A stretch of DNA of 59,779 nucleotides from an uncultured Dorea sp. (GCA_910580235.1 CAJTVU010000010.1:1-59779), one strand, 5' to 3'. Shown: positions 44,683 to 53,069, counted from the first letter of the stretch. Program-made: numbers and translations. The notes: generated from the sequence alone by a model not told the origin.

Positions 44683-44862
44683 TTACGCGCGCACATCAAT
44701 GATGTTTTCTGTCGGAACCATCTGATCTACGGCATCGATCATCTTTGTGATCGCTTCCGCATTGAGCTCCGCAGAATCCATGACTTTCTTTGCCACAGAA
44801 GTGCCTACTTCCAACTGAAGCTTAAAACTTGCTAAGCTCATGCTTGTCGCTGCTATATCCAT
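44683..44862 (-). CDS. YjfB-like putative motility protein (59 aa)
   Basis: A short protein beginning MDIAATSMSLASFKLQLEVG, with SVAKKVMDSAELNAEAI in the middle and ending IIDVRA. This matches the small YjfB family, described as putative motility proteins. The start is preceded by AAGCGGGG on the minus strand, and a sigma-D-like promoter lies about 70 bases upstream, in line with motility control. It ends 10 bases from the bidirectional terminator. Confidence 0.85.
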   Translation of the reverse strand: MDIAATSMSLASFKLQLEVGTSVAKKVMDSAELNAEAITKMIDAVDQMVPTENIIDVRA

Positions 44863-44932
44863 GATAATCCCCGCTTTCTGCGTATTTTAGTAGACTAAGC
44901 CTCATTTCTTTGAAATGTGCTTGTCAATAGAT

Positions 44933-44958
44933 ATATCGGACGTTTTCCGGAAAACATA
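44933..44958 (-). promoter_or_regulatory. Candidate sigma-D promoter of the YjfB-like gene
   Basis: Minus strand: TATGTTTT, 10 bases, TCCGATAT. It overlaps a perfect 14-bp palindrome GTTTTCCGGAAAAC at 44942-44955, a possible regulator site shared with the divergent HD gene. Confidence 0.5.
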
Positions 44959-44977
44959 AGTTTTCCGTCCGAAAATA

Positions 44978-45006
44978 TTGACAGTAGCTTTCAGATGCCA
45001 TATCTT
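44978..45006 (+). promoter_or_regulatory. Promoter of the HD-domain gene
   Basis: TTGACA, 17-base spacer, TATCTT; 50 bases before the start codon of the HD hydrolase. Confidence 0.6.
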
Positions 45007-45055
45007 TAAAGGAGGATATCGCTGTCTGGCAAAGAAGGAGCGGTAGGAGGAGAAT

Positions 45056-45655
45056 ATGGATATAGAGAGGCTGAAGAAGCAATTTGGCTTTATTTTGGAA
45101 ATTGATAAGGAAAAACAGATTGGCAGGCAGACGTACCTGTCTGACGGGGCGCGGAAGGAAAATGACGCCGAGCATGCATGGCATATGGCGGTGATGGCTA
45201 TCCTTCTAAGCGAATATGCCAATGAGAAGGTTGATATGCTTAAGACGGTGGCAATGCTTTTGACCCACGATCTGGTTGAGATCGATGCGGGAGATACTTA
45301 TGCTTATGACGAGGAAGGGCACAAGACGAAAGAGGCAAGGGAAGCCAGGGCGGCAGACAGGATATACGGGCTTCTTCCGGAAGATCAGGGGCAGAAGCTA
45401 AGGAAGCTGTGGGATGAGTTTGAGGCGAACGAGACGCCGGAGGCGAAGTTTGCCCACGCGATGGACTGTGTCCAGCCTATGATGCTAAACGCCGCTTCTG
45501 ATTGGAAAAGCTGGGAAGAGCACGGAGTGCGCTGCGAGCAGGTAATGAAGAGGAATGAGCGCACCGGCGAAGGATCGAAGGAACTGTGGGAATATGCATA
45601 TGAGAATTTCCTCTTGCCCGGCATGGAGAAGGGGAAGCTTAAGAAAGAAGATTGA
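45056..45655 (+). CDS. HD-domain phosphohydrolase (YfbR/HDDC2-like)
   Basis: A 199-aa HD-superfamily metal hydrolase with HAWHMAVMA (first His) and LLTHDLVEIDAGDTYAYD (the HD pair and distal Asp). The family includes 5'-deoxynucleotidases such as YfbR and HDDC2. AGGAGGAG precedes ATG. It overlaps or abuts the next gene depending on the start used for that gene. Confidence 0.9.
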   Translation: MDIERLKKQFGFILEIDKEKQIGRQTYLSDGARKENDAEHAWHMAVMAILLSEYANEKVDMLKTVAMLLTHDLVEIDAGDTYAYDEEGHKTKEAREARAADRIYGLLPEDQGQKLRKLWDEFEANETPEAKFAHAMDCVQPMMLNAASDWKSWEEHGVRCEQVMKRNERTGEGSKELWEYAYENFLLPGMEKGKLKKED

Positions 45656-45684
45656 AGAAAGAGGATAAAAAGGGAACCGGAAGC

Positions 45685-46221
45685 ATGGCGCACAGATATG
45701 AATGGATCCGTTCAGCAAGGAGGACGGTGCTGATCCAGATAAAGGAAAATGGAAGCGTTATCGTACGCACTCCTTATAAGACTTCCAGGAAACAGGTAGA
45801 AGACTTCCTGAAAGAAAAGCGGGAATGGATAAGCAGGCAGCAGGAGAGGATTAAGGAGGAGGCGAAGAGACGCGTAACGATTACCGATGAGATGAGAAAA
45901 GCGGGAAAGAAAGAGGCGAAGAAGCAGATACGAGAGAGGATCGCTTATTATGCGGAGCTTATGGGAGTCTCTTATGGACGGATCGCCGTGCGCGAGCAGA
46001 AGACAAGGTGGGGCAGCTGCAGCGCGGCGGGGAACCTGAATTTTAACTGGAAGCTGATCCTGATGCCGCCGGAGATACTGGATTACGTGGTCGTCCATGA
46101 GCTTGCCCACAGGAAAGAACTGAACCACAGCAAGGCATTCTGGAGCGTAGTAGAGCAGATATTGCCAGACTACAAAGAACGCAGAAGATGGCTCAAGACA
46201 GAAGGAGCGTTGTTCATATGA
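45685..46221 (+). CDS. YgjP-like zinc metallopeptidase (DUF45/SprT-like)
   Basis: A roughly 178-aa protein with KTRWGSCSAAGNLNFNWKL, then zinc motif VVHELAHRKELNHSKAFW (HExxH plus distal His). It is a member of the YgjP/WLM-type metallopeptidase family; its cellular substrate is unknown. An upstream in-frame TTG at 45652 would overlap the HD gene. ATG 45685 with GGAAGC upstream fits family N termini (HRYEWIRSARRTV). Confidence 0.88.
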   Translation: MAHRYEWIRSARRTVLIQIKENGSVIVRTPYKTSRKQVEDFLKEKREWISRQQERIKEEAKRRVTITDEMRKAGKKEAKKQIRERIAYYAELMGVSYGRIAVREQKTRWGSCSAAGNLNFNWKLILMPPEILDYVVVHELAHRKELNHSKAFWSVVEQILPDYKERRRWLKTEGALFI

Positions 46222-46235
46222 TGCTGGGAGATTTT

Positions 46236-47186
46236 ATGGAATATTATCTGGCGCCGATGGAAGGGATTACTACATATGTCTACCGAAGGGCGTATCACGC
46301 CTGTTTTGCGCCGATGGACAAATATTTCACCCCCTTTCTCGTACCGCATACAAAAAAAGGGCTTACGGCAAAAGAGATCAATGAGATCCTTCCAGAGCAT
46401 AATGCGGGCATGTATCTTGTGCCACAGATACTGACGAACGATGCGGAAGGGTTTGTGCAGACAGTGGAGAAATTGAAGAATTACGGCTACAGGGAAGTGA
46501 ACCTGAATCTGGGCTGTCCGTCCAGGACCGTGGCGTCTAAGTTCCGTGGCTCGGGGTTCTTAGCGAAGCCTGAAGAGCTGGATCGTTTTCTCGGAGAGAT
46601 ATTTGACAGGGCGGATATTGACATATCTATTAAGACGAGGATTGGGCGGGATGAGCCGGAAGAGTTCGAAAGGCTGCTGGAGATCTATAACCAATATCCG
46701 CTCAAAGAGCTGATCATACATCCGCGGGTGCAGCAGGATTATTACAATAACTGTCCGAACCTTGCCGTATTCGGCGCAGGGTTGTCGGAAAGCCGATGTC
46801 CGGTCTGCTATAACGGGGATATTTTTACGGTAGAGGACTTCCGGCGGCTTGTTGGAAGATTCCCGGATATCCAAACTGTGATGCTGGGACGGGGGATCAT
46901 CGGGGACCCGTTCCTTATGGAGCAGGCAAAAAAGGACGGGGAGCGAGAGGAAGAGATATGTGCGAAGCCCGGAGAACGGCTTAAGGCGTTTCATGACAAG
47001 GTTCTGGCGGATTATATGGAAATCAATTTCGGAGATAAGAACGTCCTCTTTAAAATGAAGGAGATCTGGTGTTATCTTGGAAAACAGTTCGAAGGCAGCG
47101 AGAAGCTTCTCAAAAAGATAAGAAAAGCGCAGAGAGTGAGAGATTACGAAGAGGCGGCCAATGAACTTTTCGCTTTACTTTCCTGA
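46236..47186 (+). CDS. dus: tRNA-dihydrouridine synthase
   Basis: A roughly 316-aa FMN enzyme that reduces uridines in tRNA. It shows LAPMEGITTYVYRRAYH at the start, the active-site Cys in LNLGCPSRTVASKFRGSGFL, HPRVQQDYY and the FMN phosphate loop GRGIIGDP. ATG 46236 with GGGAG six bases upstream gives the standard family N terminus. ATG 46218, overlapping the previous stop, is an alternative. Confidence 0.93.
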   Translation: MEYYLAPMEGITTYVYRRAYHACFAPMDKYFTPFLVPHTKKGLTAKEINEILPEHNAGMYLVPQILTNDAEGFVQTVEKLKNYGYREVNLNLGCPSRTVASKFRGSGFLAKPEELDRFLGEIFDRADIDISIKTRIGRDEPEEFERLLEIYNQYPLKELIIHPRVQQDYYNNCPNLAVFGAGLSESRCPVCYNGDIFTVEDFRRLVGRFPDIQTVMLGRGIIGDPFLMEQAKKDGEREEEICAKPGERLKAFHDKVLADYMEINFGDKNVLFKMKEIWCYLGKQFEGSEKLLKKIRKAQRVRDYEEAANELFALLS

Positions 47187-47201
47187 TATGCTGAAATATA
47201 A

Positions 47202-47240
47202 TGATGCTAGGGTCAAAAGGCCTTTTGGCCCCAATATCAT
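47202..47240. repeat. Long palindrome after dus
   Basis: GGGTCAAAAGGCCTTTTGGCC lies in the centre (one T-G wobble), flanked by ATGAT / ATCAT. It has no T tail, so it may be a transcript-stabilising or weak terminator structure. Confidence 0.45.
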
Positions 47241-47307
47241 ATAATGGAACAAATAGCAGGAAGATTGCGGAAGAGAGAGGGAAGAAGAAAGAGAGGAGAG
47301 ATAGAAG

Positions 47308-47799
47308 ATGGAAGATCAGAAGAAACGGGTGTATGATGCTCTTGATAATCTGAAGATAAAATACGAGGCTGTGGAGCACGAGCCAGTCCATACAATGGAG
47401 GACATGGACAAGCTGGGGCTGCCTGCCAAAGGGACGCTGTGCAAGAACCTGTTCCTGCGCGACTCCAAAGGCAAGCGTCATTTCCTTGTCACCTGCGATG
47501 AGAATAAGCAGGTAGACTTAAAGGCGCTGGGAAGACAGCTGGGAGCCGGCAATGTAAGCTTTGCGTCGGAAGAGAGGCTGGAGAGATATCTTGGGCTTAA
47601 GCAGGGGAGCGTGTCCCCGTTCGGCCTTATGAACGATACAGAACATGCAGTAGAATTTTTCATTGACAAAGACTTGAGCAGATGCAAGAGCCTTGGGATC
47701 CATCCCCTGGACAATACCGCGACCGTGTTCCTGTCTTTCAAAGATCTGGATAAGTTCCTGTGGGATCTGGATGTAGACGTAGTGAAGGTGAAGCTGTAA
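47308..47799 (+). CDS. YbaK/PrdX-type aminoacyl-tRNA deacylase
   Basis: A 163-aa editing-domain protein (VEHEPVHTMEDMDKLGLPA, GTLCKNLFLRDSKGK, QGSVSPFGLMND). It most resembles free-standing ProX/PrdX, which hydrolyses mischarged Ala-tRNA(Pro). GAGGAGAGAT precedes ATG, and a good terminator follows. Confidence 0.9.
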   Translation: MEDQKKRVYDALDNLKIKYEAVEHEPVHTMEDMDKLGLPAKGTLCKNLFLRDSKGKRHFLVTCDENKQVDLKALGRQLGAGNVSFASEERLERYLGLKQGSVSPFGLMNDTEHAVEFFIDKDLSRCKSLGIHPLDNTATVFLSFKDLDKFLWDLDVDVVKVKL

Positions 47800-47831
47800 G
47801 AGGATCGGGATCATTCCGGGACTTAATCTAT

Positions 47832-47879
47832 AATCCCCGCCGAAGCATCATTATATGACGCTCCGACGGGGATTTTTTT
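47832..47879 (+). terminator. Intrinsic terminator (usable by both converging genes)
   Basis: Stem AATCCCCG / CGGGGATT with inner pairing GAAGC-type arms, followed by seven T. Confidence 0.85.
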
Positions 47880-47881
47880 GT

Positions 47882-48409
47882 CTACTTTGTCTGGGCTTTT
47901 ACTGAGGCAAGCGCTTTCGACACAGGCGGTATGGACAGGATGATCAGAGTGACGATCCCTTCCGCGCCTAAGTATGTCCCCTGATAGAGAGAAGAATATA
48001 CCCATGGATTCATGCCTTCGGGGGCATAAGAGGCAAAGAAGATGACGCCCGACAGTGTGGAGAAGATGAACCTTCCCAGCACGCCCGCGACATAGCCTGT
48101 CTGAAGGCCGTATTTCTTATCGCTGAAGAAGCCGGACAGCCCGAGCGCGCCAAAAGCCAGCGGGTAATCAAAGAGCACCTGCGGCAATGAGACCATATAC
48201 GGATCAACGACAAATTGCAGGATGCCGTATGCGATTCCTGTGATGAGGCCGTATCTCGGGCCGAACCAATATCCGATTAAGCAGATGAATAACATGGATA
48301 ATAAAGTGACAGAGCCGCCCATTGGCATTTCCCACACTTTTATGTAGGAAGTGACCATAGCAAGGGCGATACCCATAGCAGAAAATACGAGTTTCCTTGT
48401 GTTTGACAT
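47882..48409 (-). CDS. thiT: Energy-coupling-factor thiamine transporter ThiT
   Basis: A 175-aa S-component with six membrane helices and the thiamine-binding signatures GGSVTLLSMLFICLIGYWFG and YWFGPRYGLITGIAYG. It needs the shared EcfAA'T module encoded elsewhere. A TPP riboswitch directly upstream confirms the ligand. The ribosome binding site AAAGGAG adjoins the aptamer. Confidence 0.95.
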   Translation of the reverse strand: MSNTRKLVFSAMGIALAMVTSYIKVWEMPMGGSVTLLSMLFICLIGYWFGPRYGLITGIAYGILQFVVDPYMVSLPQVLFDYPLAFGALGLSGFFSDKKYGLQTGYVAGVLGRFIFSTLSGVIFFASYAPEGMNPWVYSSLYQGTYLGAEGIVTLIILSIPPVSKALASVKAQTK

Positions 48410-48418
48410 TATGAAATT

Positions 48419-48512
48419 CTCCTTTCCTTACGCCGGCATTACCCGGATCAAGTTCAAAGGGACCGTATGCCTTTGCATACATCTCAGCCGTTTTCAGCGC
48501 CCCGTGTACATA
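48419..48512 (-). ncRNA. TPP riboswitch (THI element) controlling thiT
   Basis: Minus strand carries the conserved core GGGGCGCTG, CTGAGA, a variable P3a hairpin (TGTATGC / GCATACG), TCCCTTTGAACTTGATC, CGGGTAATGCCGGCGTAAGG. The AAGGAAAGGAG ribosome binding region starts inside the 3' side of P1. TPP binding should therefore hide it, pointing to translational control. No separate terminator hairpin fits between aptamer and start codon. Confidence 0.95.
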
Positions 48513-48637
48513 CAGGATGTACATTTTTAGAATAATCTTTGTGGCGGAAAATGTCAAGAATTTATATTTTTTTCATTGCATATCCGGCGGATGCGAAGTA
48601 AAATAAGTAAGAATGCATTGAGAAAGCGGGGATTTTC

Positions 48638-49549
48638 ATGGGAAATGGTCAGAGTTACGGGAAGCGTATGTGGAACATATGGGGCCCCTTAGTGATAAAA
48701 TTCGGAATCTCTATGATCCTGTATATTATGGGAGCCGGCATCCTTGCCGGACAGTACTTCATGCAGCAGGCCAGGGAGAACGGCCCGGACGCCATGATGG
48801 AAGTGATGAATGATGCACAGAAGTACGAGGCTATGATGGTGGAGGTGACGGAACGTCTTATAAATTTTGCCGTGCCGCTGGAGGGCGCGGCGGCAATTGT
48901 GACGATACCCTGTCTTCTGTTCTGGATGCTCCGGGACAGGAGGAAGGAAAAACTGGCCGGCGAAGGAGCCGGCGCCGTCAAAGCCGCCTGGTGGAAATAC
49001 CCGGCTATCGCCGTGATCTCCGCTGCATTGTGCGTGGCTTTGAACAATGTCATGCTGCTTGTGAGCCTCCCGTCCGCCAGCCAGGCTTATGGAGAGACGA
49101 TGGAAGTGCTGTATAGGCCGTCCTTCGCCATGCAGCTGGCCTGCCTGGGGATCCTGATCCCGATCTGCGAGGAGATGGTGTTTCGAGGGCTTATATATCG
49201 GCATTTGAGAAAGGACAATAGATTTATGGGAGCCGCGCTGTACTCGTCTTTGATATTCGCCATTACCCACGGCAATCTTGTACAGGGGCTTTATGGCTTT
49301 ATTATGGGGATGCTGTTCGCGTATGTGTATGAAAAATACGGTTCCGTCTCAGCGCCGGTACTTGGCCATATAGCGGCGAACGTGACCGCTGTTGTAGGCA
49401 CGCAGTACAACTGGTTCGGGTGGATGATGGAGGATGTGATGAGAGTAGGGATCGTGACGGCCTTCTGCGCTTTTGCGGCGTCGACGCTTTACGTGCAGAT
49501 GCAGAAGATGGAATCAGCGATGCAGCAAGGGCTGTCGGAAAAACAATAA
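48638..49549 (+). CDS. CPBP (CAAX-like) family intramembrane metalloprotease
   Basis: A 303-aa membrane protein with several helices and the Abi/CPBP motifs: EEMVFRGLIYRHLR (EExxxR), FAITHGNLVQG (FxxxH) and HIAANVTAV. Bacterial members act in bacteriocin self-immunity, protein maturation or are uncharacterised. It stands alone, with AAAGCGGGG before ATG. Confidence 0.9.
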   Translation: MGNGQSYGKRMWNIWGPLVIKFGISMILYIMGAGILAGQYFMQQARENGPDAMMEVMNDAQKYEAMMVEVTERLINFAVPLEGAAAIVTIPCLLFWMLRDRRKEKLAGEGAGAVKAAWWKYPAIAVISAALCVALNNVMLLVSLPSASQAYGETMEVLYRPSFAMQLACLGILIPICEEMVFRGLIYRHLRKDNRFMGAALYSSLIFAITHGNLVQGLYGFIMGMLFAYVYEKYGSVSAPVLGHIAANVTAVVGTQYNWFGWMMEDVMRVGIVTAFCAFAASTLYVQMQKMESAMQQGLSEKQ

Positions 49550-49553
49550 AAAA

Positions 49554-49570
49554 TGTTACAAAAATGTTAA
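49554..49570 (+). promoter_or_regulatory. WalR (YycF)-type binding box
   Basis: TGTTAC, five A, TGTTAA: a direct repeat that fits the TGTWAH-N5-TGTWAH consensus of the essential cell-wall regulator WalR. It lies seven bases upstream of the -35 element of a cell-wall hydrolase gene, the typical target. Confidence 0.7.
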
Positions 49571-49576
49571 AAAATA

Positions 49577-49605
49577 TTGCAAATTCATTTTCAATCATAT
49601 ATAAT
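49577..49605 (+). promoter_or_regulatory. Promoter of the first NlpC/P60 gene
   Basis: TTGCAA, 17-base spacer, TATAAT; the leader to the start codon is about 80 bases. Confidence 0.75.
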
Positions 49606-49693
49606 AGACGATATGTTGGGTGTATAAGGGACAATTATGTCATAATATAGTTTTCACATAAGGGAGAATACCTAAAAAGGAAGTTGAAAGTAC

Positions 49694-50785
49694 ATGAATA
49701 AATTTGGCAGGGTGGTATTATCAGCAGTTTTGACGAGTGTGATGATCGTGGCCCCGGTTATGGCTGCCCCGACGATTGATGAGCTGGAGCAGGAAAAGAA
49801 AGCTGCAGAAAATGAAGTGAGCTCTTTGCAGGAACAGTTGACAGAGATCGTAGGGAAGATAAGCCAGCTGGAAGATGACATCAGCGTAAAAGGCGAGGAG
49901 ATCCTCCAGGCGGAGGAAGATCTTGCCGAGGCTGAAGAATTGGAGAGGACGCAGTATGGAGATATGAAGCTCCGCATCCAGTTTATGTATGAGCAGGGCG
50001 ACGGTAGCGTGATCGAGACGATTATGAGCGCCGAGAGCTTTACGGATCTAGTCAACAAGGCAGAATATGTGTCCAGCGTGCATTCTTATGATCGCAAGAA
50101 GCTGGATGAGTATATCGCGACAAAGCAGCAGATCGAGGAGCTTAAAGCCGCGCTTGAGGAGGAGCATGCCTCCATGCAGGCGATGCAGGCCGATTTCGAG
50201 GCGGAAAAGGAGCTTCTGAACGCCACGATCGAATCAAAGCAGTCTGAGATCGCCGACTTAGGAGAGCAGCTGCAGGCGGCTTTGATAGCGGCGACGAAAA
50301 AGAAGCAGGAAGAGGAAGCGGCGGCCGCTGCGGCAGCACAACAGAGCGTCGGCACGGCCAGCACGGAGAGCGCAGGCGGCGGTGCGAGCGCAGGAGGGAA
50401 CAGCTCAGGGGGGAGCGGCTCAGGGAAGCCGGCTCCAAGCTATAACGGAGCAGCAGGAGGCTCATCTGTGTCACGTGCATATGGGGCGCTTGGCGCTTCT
50501 TATGTGAGCGGCGCGACGGGGCCGAACGCGTTTGACTGTTCTGGATTTGTAAGCTATTGTCTGACGGGGTCGTACGGACGCATCGGCACCTCGGGCTCTT
50601 TTGGAAGCCTTCCGAGAGTAGACGACCCGCAGCCGGGGGATATCGTATGCTACGCAGGGCATGTCGGCATTTATGTAGGCGGAGGACAGATGATCCACGC
50701 GTCGACAGAAGGGACGGGAGTCATCCAGTCCTCTATAGAGTCCAGCGTGTCGTCTAACGGGCCATATTGGTTTACCCGGTATTAG
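49694..50785 (+). CDS. Secreted coiled-coil NlpC/P60 peptidoglycan endopeptidase (PcsB/CwlO-like), copy 1
   Basis: A 363-aa protein with a signal peptide (cleavage after VMA-AP, about residue 25). A coiled-coil domain covers about 26-215 (DELEQEKKAAENEVSSLQEQ and a second helical arm), followed by a Gly/Ser/Ala-rich linker. The C-terminal NlpC/P60 domain has catalytic Cys in FDCSGFVSYC, His in AGHVGIYVGGG and a third polar residue in MIHAS. The architecture matches the FtsEX-controlled hydrolases PcsB/CwlO. A WalR box precedes the promoter. Confidence 0.93.
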   Translation: MNKFGRVVLSAVLTSVMIVAPVMAAPTIDELEQEKKAAENEVSSLQEQLTEIVGKISQLEDDISVKGEEILQAEEDLAEAEELERTQYGDMKLRIQFMYEQGDGSVIETIMSAESFTDLVNKAEYVSSVHSYDRKKLDEYIATKQQIEELKAALEEEHASMQAMQADFEAEKELLNATIESKQSEIADLGEQLQAALIAATKKKQEEEAAAAAAAQQSVGTASTESAGGGASAGGNSSGGSGSGKPAPSYNGAAGGSSVSRAYGALGASYVSGATGPNAFDCSGFVSYCLTGSYGRIGTSGSFGSLPRVDDPQPGDIVCYAGHVGIYVGGGQMIHASTEGTGVIQSSIESSVSSNGPYWFTRY

Positions 50786-50840
50786 GCGCGGGGAATAACC
50801 GACAGGGTACAAGAAATATCTGGTATATAAGAAAAAACTA

Positions 50841-50869
50841 TTGAAAAACATCGAAAGATGTAGTATGGT
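50841..50869 (+). promoter_or_regulatory. Promoter of the second NlpC/P60 gene
   Basis: TTGAAA, 17-base spacer, TATGGT, with an ~80-base leader. No WalR repeat is evident upstream. Confidence 0.6.
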
Positions 50870-50887
50870 AGTCATAGGGTGAGAGTA

Positions 50888-50922
50888 GAGCCGTATTATT
50901 TTAGGGGAAATATATACGGCTC
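50888..50922 (+). promoter_or_regulatory. 5'-leader hairpin of the second NlpC/P60 gene
   Basis: Perfect 9-bp stem GAGCCGTAT / ATACGGCTC with a 17-base loop, 34 bases before the start codon; function unknown. Confidence 0.5.
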
Positions 50923-50956
50923 GTAAAATAATAATTAATTAAGGACGGGTGAGAAT

Positions 50957-52114
50957 ATGAAGAGACGGTTTATGCGTGCGCTCATCACATCTGTTGTGGT
51001 GAGCTCTTTAATTATAACGCCGCTTATGGCGGCGCCTGCTGTAGATGAGCTGGAGCAGGAGAAACAGGCCGCGCAGAACGAAGTGAATTCGCTCCAGAGC
51101 CAGCTGACAGAGCTTATGAGCAAGATGAACCAGCTGGAAGAAGACCTTATAGCCAAGGGCACGGAGATCGCAGAGGCGGAAGAGGATCTGTCGGAAGCGG
51201 AAGAATTAGAGCAGCAGCAGTACGAAGAGATGAAGCTTCGTATCAAGTTCATGTACGAGGCCGGCGATACGGTCGGCATGGTAGGGGCTCTGGTAGAGTC
51301 GGAGAACTTTACTGAGCTGGTCAACAAGGCGGAATATGTCCAGAGCGTACATAATTATGACAGAGAGCAGCTTGAGAAGTATGCTCAGACAAGGCAGGAG
51401 ATTGCCGATCTGAAAGAAAAGCTGGAAGAAGAGCAGAAGAACATGCAGTCTCTTCAGACAGAGTACGAGGCGCAGGAAGATGAGCTTGGCGCTATGATCA
51501 CTTCCAAGCAGGCCGAAGTAGCGAATTTAGACGAGCAGATCAAGGAGGCCGCGGAAGCGGCGGCACGTGAAGCGGAAGCGAGGCGTCAGGCGGAGGAAGA
51601 AGCAAGGCGTCAGGCAGAAGAAGCGGCCGCAGCCGCCGCCGCAGCTAATAACAGTACAGTTGGCGGAAATGCAGGCGCAGAAAGTAGCAGTTCCGGCGGG
51701 AACAGTAATTCTGGTGGGAGCAGTAATTCCGGCGGGAGCAGCAGCTCCAGTGGGAGCGGCGGGTCCTATGGGAGCGCCGGGTATAACCCGAATACCGGGA
51801 ATATAATCGTAGATGCAGCGTATACGCAGCTTGGCGTCCCTTATGTATGGGGAGGCACGAGCCCGGGCGTAGGGCTTGACTGTTCCGGGCTTACACAGTA
51901 TTGCTACAGAAAAGCGGGGATCTCCATCCCGCGGACGTCAGGAGCCCAGCTTGCGAGCGGGACGATCGTATCTGATCCACAGCCGGGGGATATCTGCTGG
52001 ACGCCGGGCCACGTGGCGATCTATATCGGCGGCGGCAAGATGATAGAGGCGCAGCAGACAGGAGTTCCGGTATGCATCAGCAATGTGCGGGCGACGCACT
52101 ATGTAAGATATTAA
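50957..52114 (+). CDS. Secreted coiled-coil NlpC/P60 peptidoglycan endopeptidase, copy 2
   Basis: A 385-aa paralog of the preceding gene product. It has a signal peptide, a matching coiled coil (DELEQEKQAAQNEVNSLQSQ) and an Ala/Glu/Arg-rich arm (EARRQAEEEARRQAEEAAAA). A long Ser/Gly/Asn linker leads to the NlpC/P60 domain with Cys in LDCSGLTQYC and His in PGHVAIYIGGG. The third catalytic position reads MIEAQ instead of MIHAS. Its separate promoter indicates different control from copy 1. AGGACGGGTGAG precedes ATG. Confidence 0.93.
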   Translation: MKRRFMRALITSVVVSSLIITPLMAAPAVDELEQEKQAAQNEVNSLQSQLTELMSKMNQLEEDLIAKGTEIAEAEEDLSEAEELEQQQYEEMKLRIKFMYEAGDTVGMVGALVESENFTELVNKAEYVQSVHNYDREQLEKYAQTRQEIADLKEKLEEEQKNMQSLQTEYEAQEDELGAMITSKQAEVANLDEQIKEAAEAAAREAEARRQAEEEARRQAEEAAAAAAAANNSTVGGNAGAESSSSGGNSNSGGSSNSGGSSSSSGSGGSYGSAGYNPNTGNIIVDAAYTQLGVPYVWGGTSPGVGLDCSGLTQYCYRKAGISIPRTSGAQLASGTIVSDPQPGDICWTPGHVAIYIGGGKMIEAQQTGVPVCISNVRATHYVRY

Positions 52115-52156
52115 TTTAAGAAGCTCAATATGGCACATTTGTGCCTGATATTCATC

Positions 52157-52182
52157 AAAACCCTTGCAATTGCAGGGGTTTT
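52157..52182 (+). terminator. Terminator after the second NlpC/P60 gene
   Basis: Stem AAAACCCTTGC / GCAGGGGTTTT with one wobble pair, a four-base loop and a short TTTTGTG tail. Confidence 0.75.
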
Positions 52183-52307
52183 GTGTTATTATCATAAGGT
52201 CGCTAAAAAGCACGCGCAGATTTGTCGGAGACGGTGCTGCCCTTTTTTATGGCAGTCTCAACGGCTTATACCTGTGCGGAAGAAAAAACCAAATGGAGGA
52301 AAGAAGC

Positions 52308-53069
52308 ATGAGTGTTATTTCAATGAAGCAGCTCTTAGAAGCGGGTGTTCATTTTGGGCACCAGACGAGAAGATGGAACCCTAAAATGGCTCCATACATC
52401 TACACAGAGAGGAACGGCATCTATATCATTGACTTGCAGAAGTCTGTAGGCAAGGTTGACGAAGCTTATAATGCCGTATCTGACATCGCGGGCGAGGGCG
52501 GCACGATCCTTTTCGTAGGGACGAAGAAACAGGCGCAGGACGCTATTAAGGTAGAGGCGGAGCGCTGCGGCATGTTCTATGTAAATGAGAGATGGCTCGG
52601 CGGTATGCTCACGAATTTCAAGACGATCAAGAGCAGGATCGCGCGCCTGAAAGAGATTGAGAGAATGGCGGAGGATGGGACATTTGACGTTCTTCCGAAG
52701 AAAGAAGTTATCCAGATTAAGAAAGAGTGGGAGAAGCTTGAGAGGAACCTTGGCGGGATCAAAGAGATGAGAAAGGTTCCGGACGCTATCTTCGTTGTCG
52801 ATCCAAAGAAGGAGAGGATCTGTGTGCAGGAAGCACATACGCTTGGGATCCCGCTTATAGGGATCGCTGATACGAACTGCGACCCAGAGGAGCTTGATTA
52901 TGTAATCCCGGGCAATGACGATGCGATCCGCGCAGTGAAGCTGATTGTTTCTAAGATGGCGGACGCCGTTATTGAGGCAAATCAGGGGATGACAGGTGAA
53001 GATGAAGCGTATTATGGAGAAGAGGCTGCAGAGGAAGCAGTAGAAGAGACGGCAGCTAGGGAGGAATAG
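52308..53069 (+). CDS. rpsB: 30S ribosomal protein S2
   Basis: A 253-aa S2 with the universal motifs EAGVHFGHQTRRWNPKM, FVGTKKQAQDAI and NERWLGGMLTNFKTI, then PDAIFVVDPKKE and GIADTNCDPEELDYVIPGND. The C-terminal extension is acidic (EEAAEEAVEE). The frame is open upstream, but ATG 52308 with AGGAAAG is the conserved start. The ~125-base leader after the preceding terminator may hold autoregulatory structure; no specific motif was recognised. Confidence 0.98.
   Translation: MSVISMKQLLEAGVHFGHQTRRWNPKMAPYIYTERNGIYIIDLQKSVGKVDEAYNAVSDIAGEGGTILFVGTKKQAQDAIKVEAERCGMFYVNERWLGGMLTNFKTIKSRIARLKEIERMAEDGTFDVLPKKEVIQIKKEWEKLERNLGGIKEMRKVPDAIFVVDPKKERICVQEAHTLGIPLIGIADTNCDPEELDYVIPGNDDAIRAVKLIVSKMADAVIEANQGMTGEDEAYYGEEAAEEAVEETAAREE

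Noticed and set aside
47202..47240. Strong intrinsic terminator after dus
   Set aside because: Excellent palindrome but no T run on either side; listed as a repeat only.
50870..50956. c-di-AMP (ydaO) riboswitch before the second NlpC/P60 gene
   Set aside because: These riboswitches are common before wall hydrolases, but the leader is only about 80 bases and lacks the conserved core; only one simple hairpin is present.
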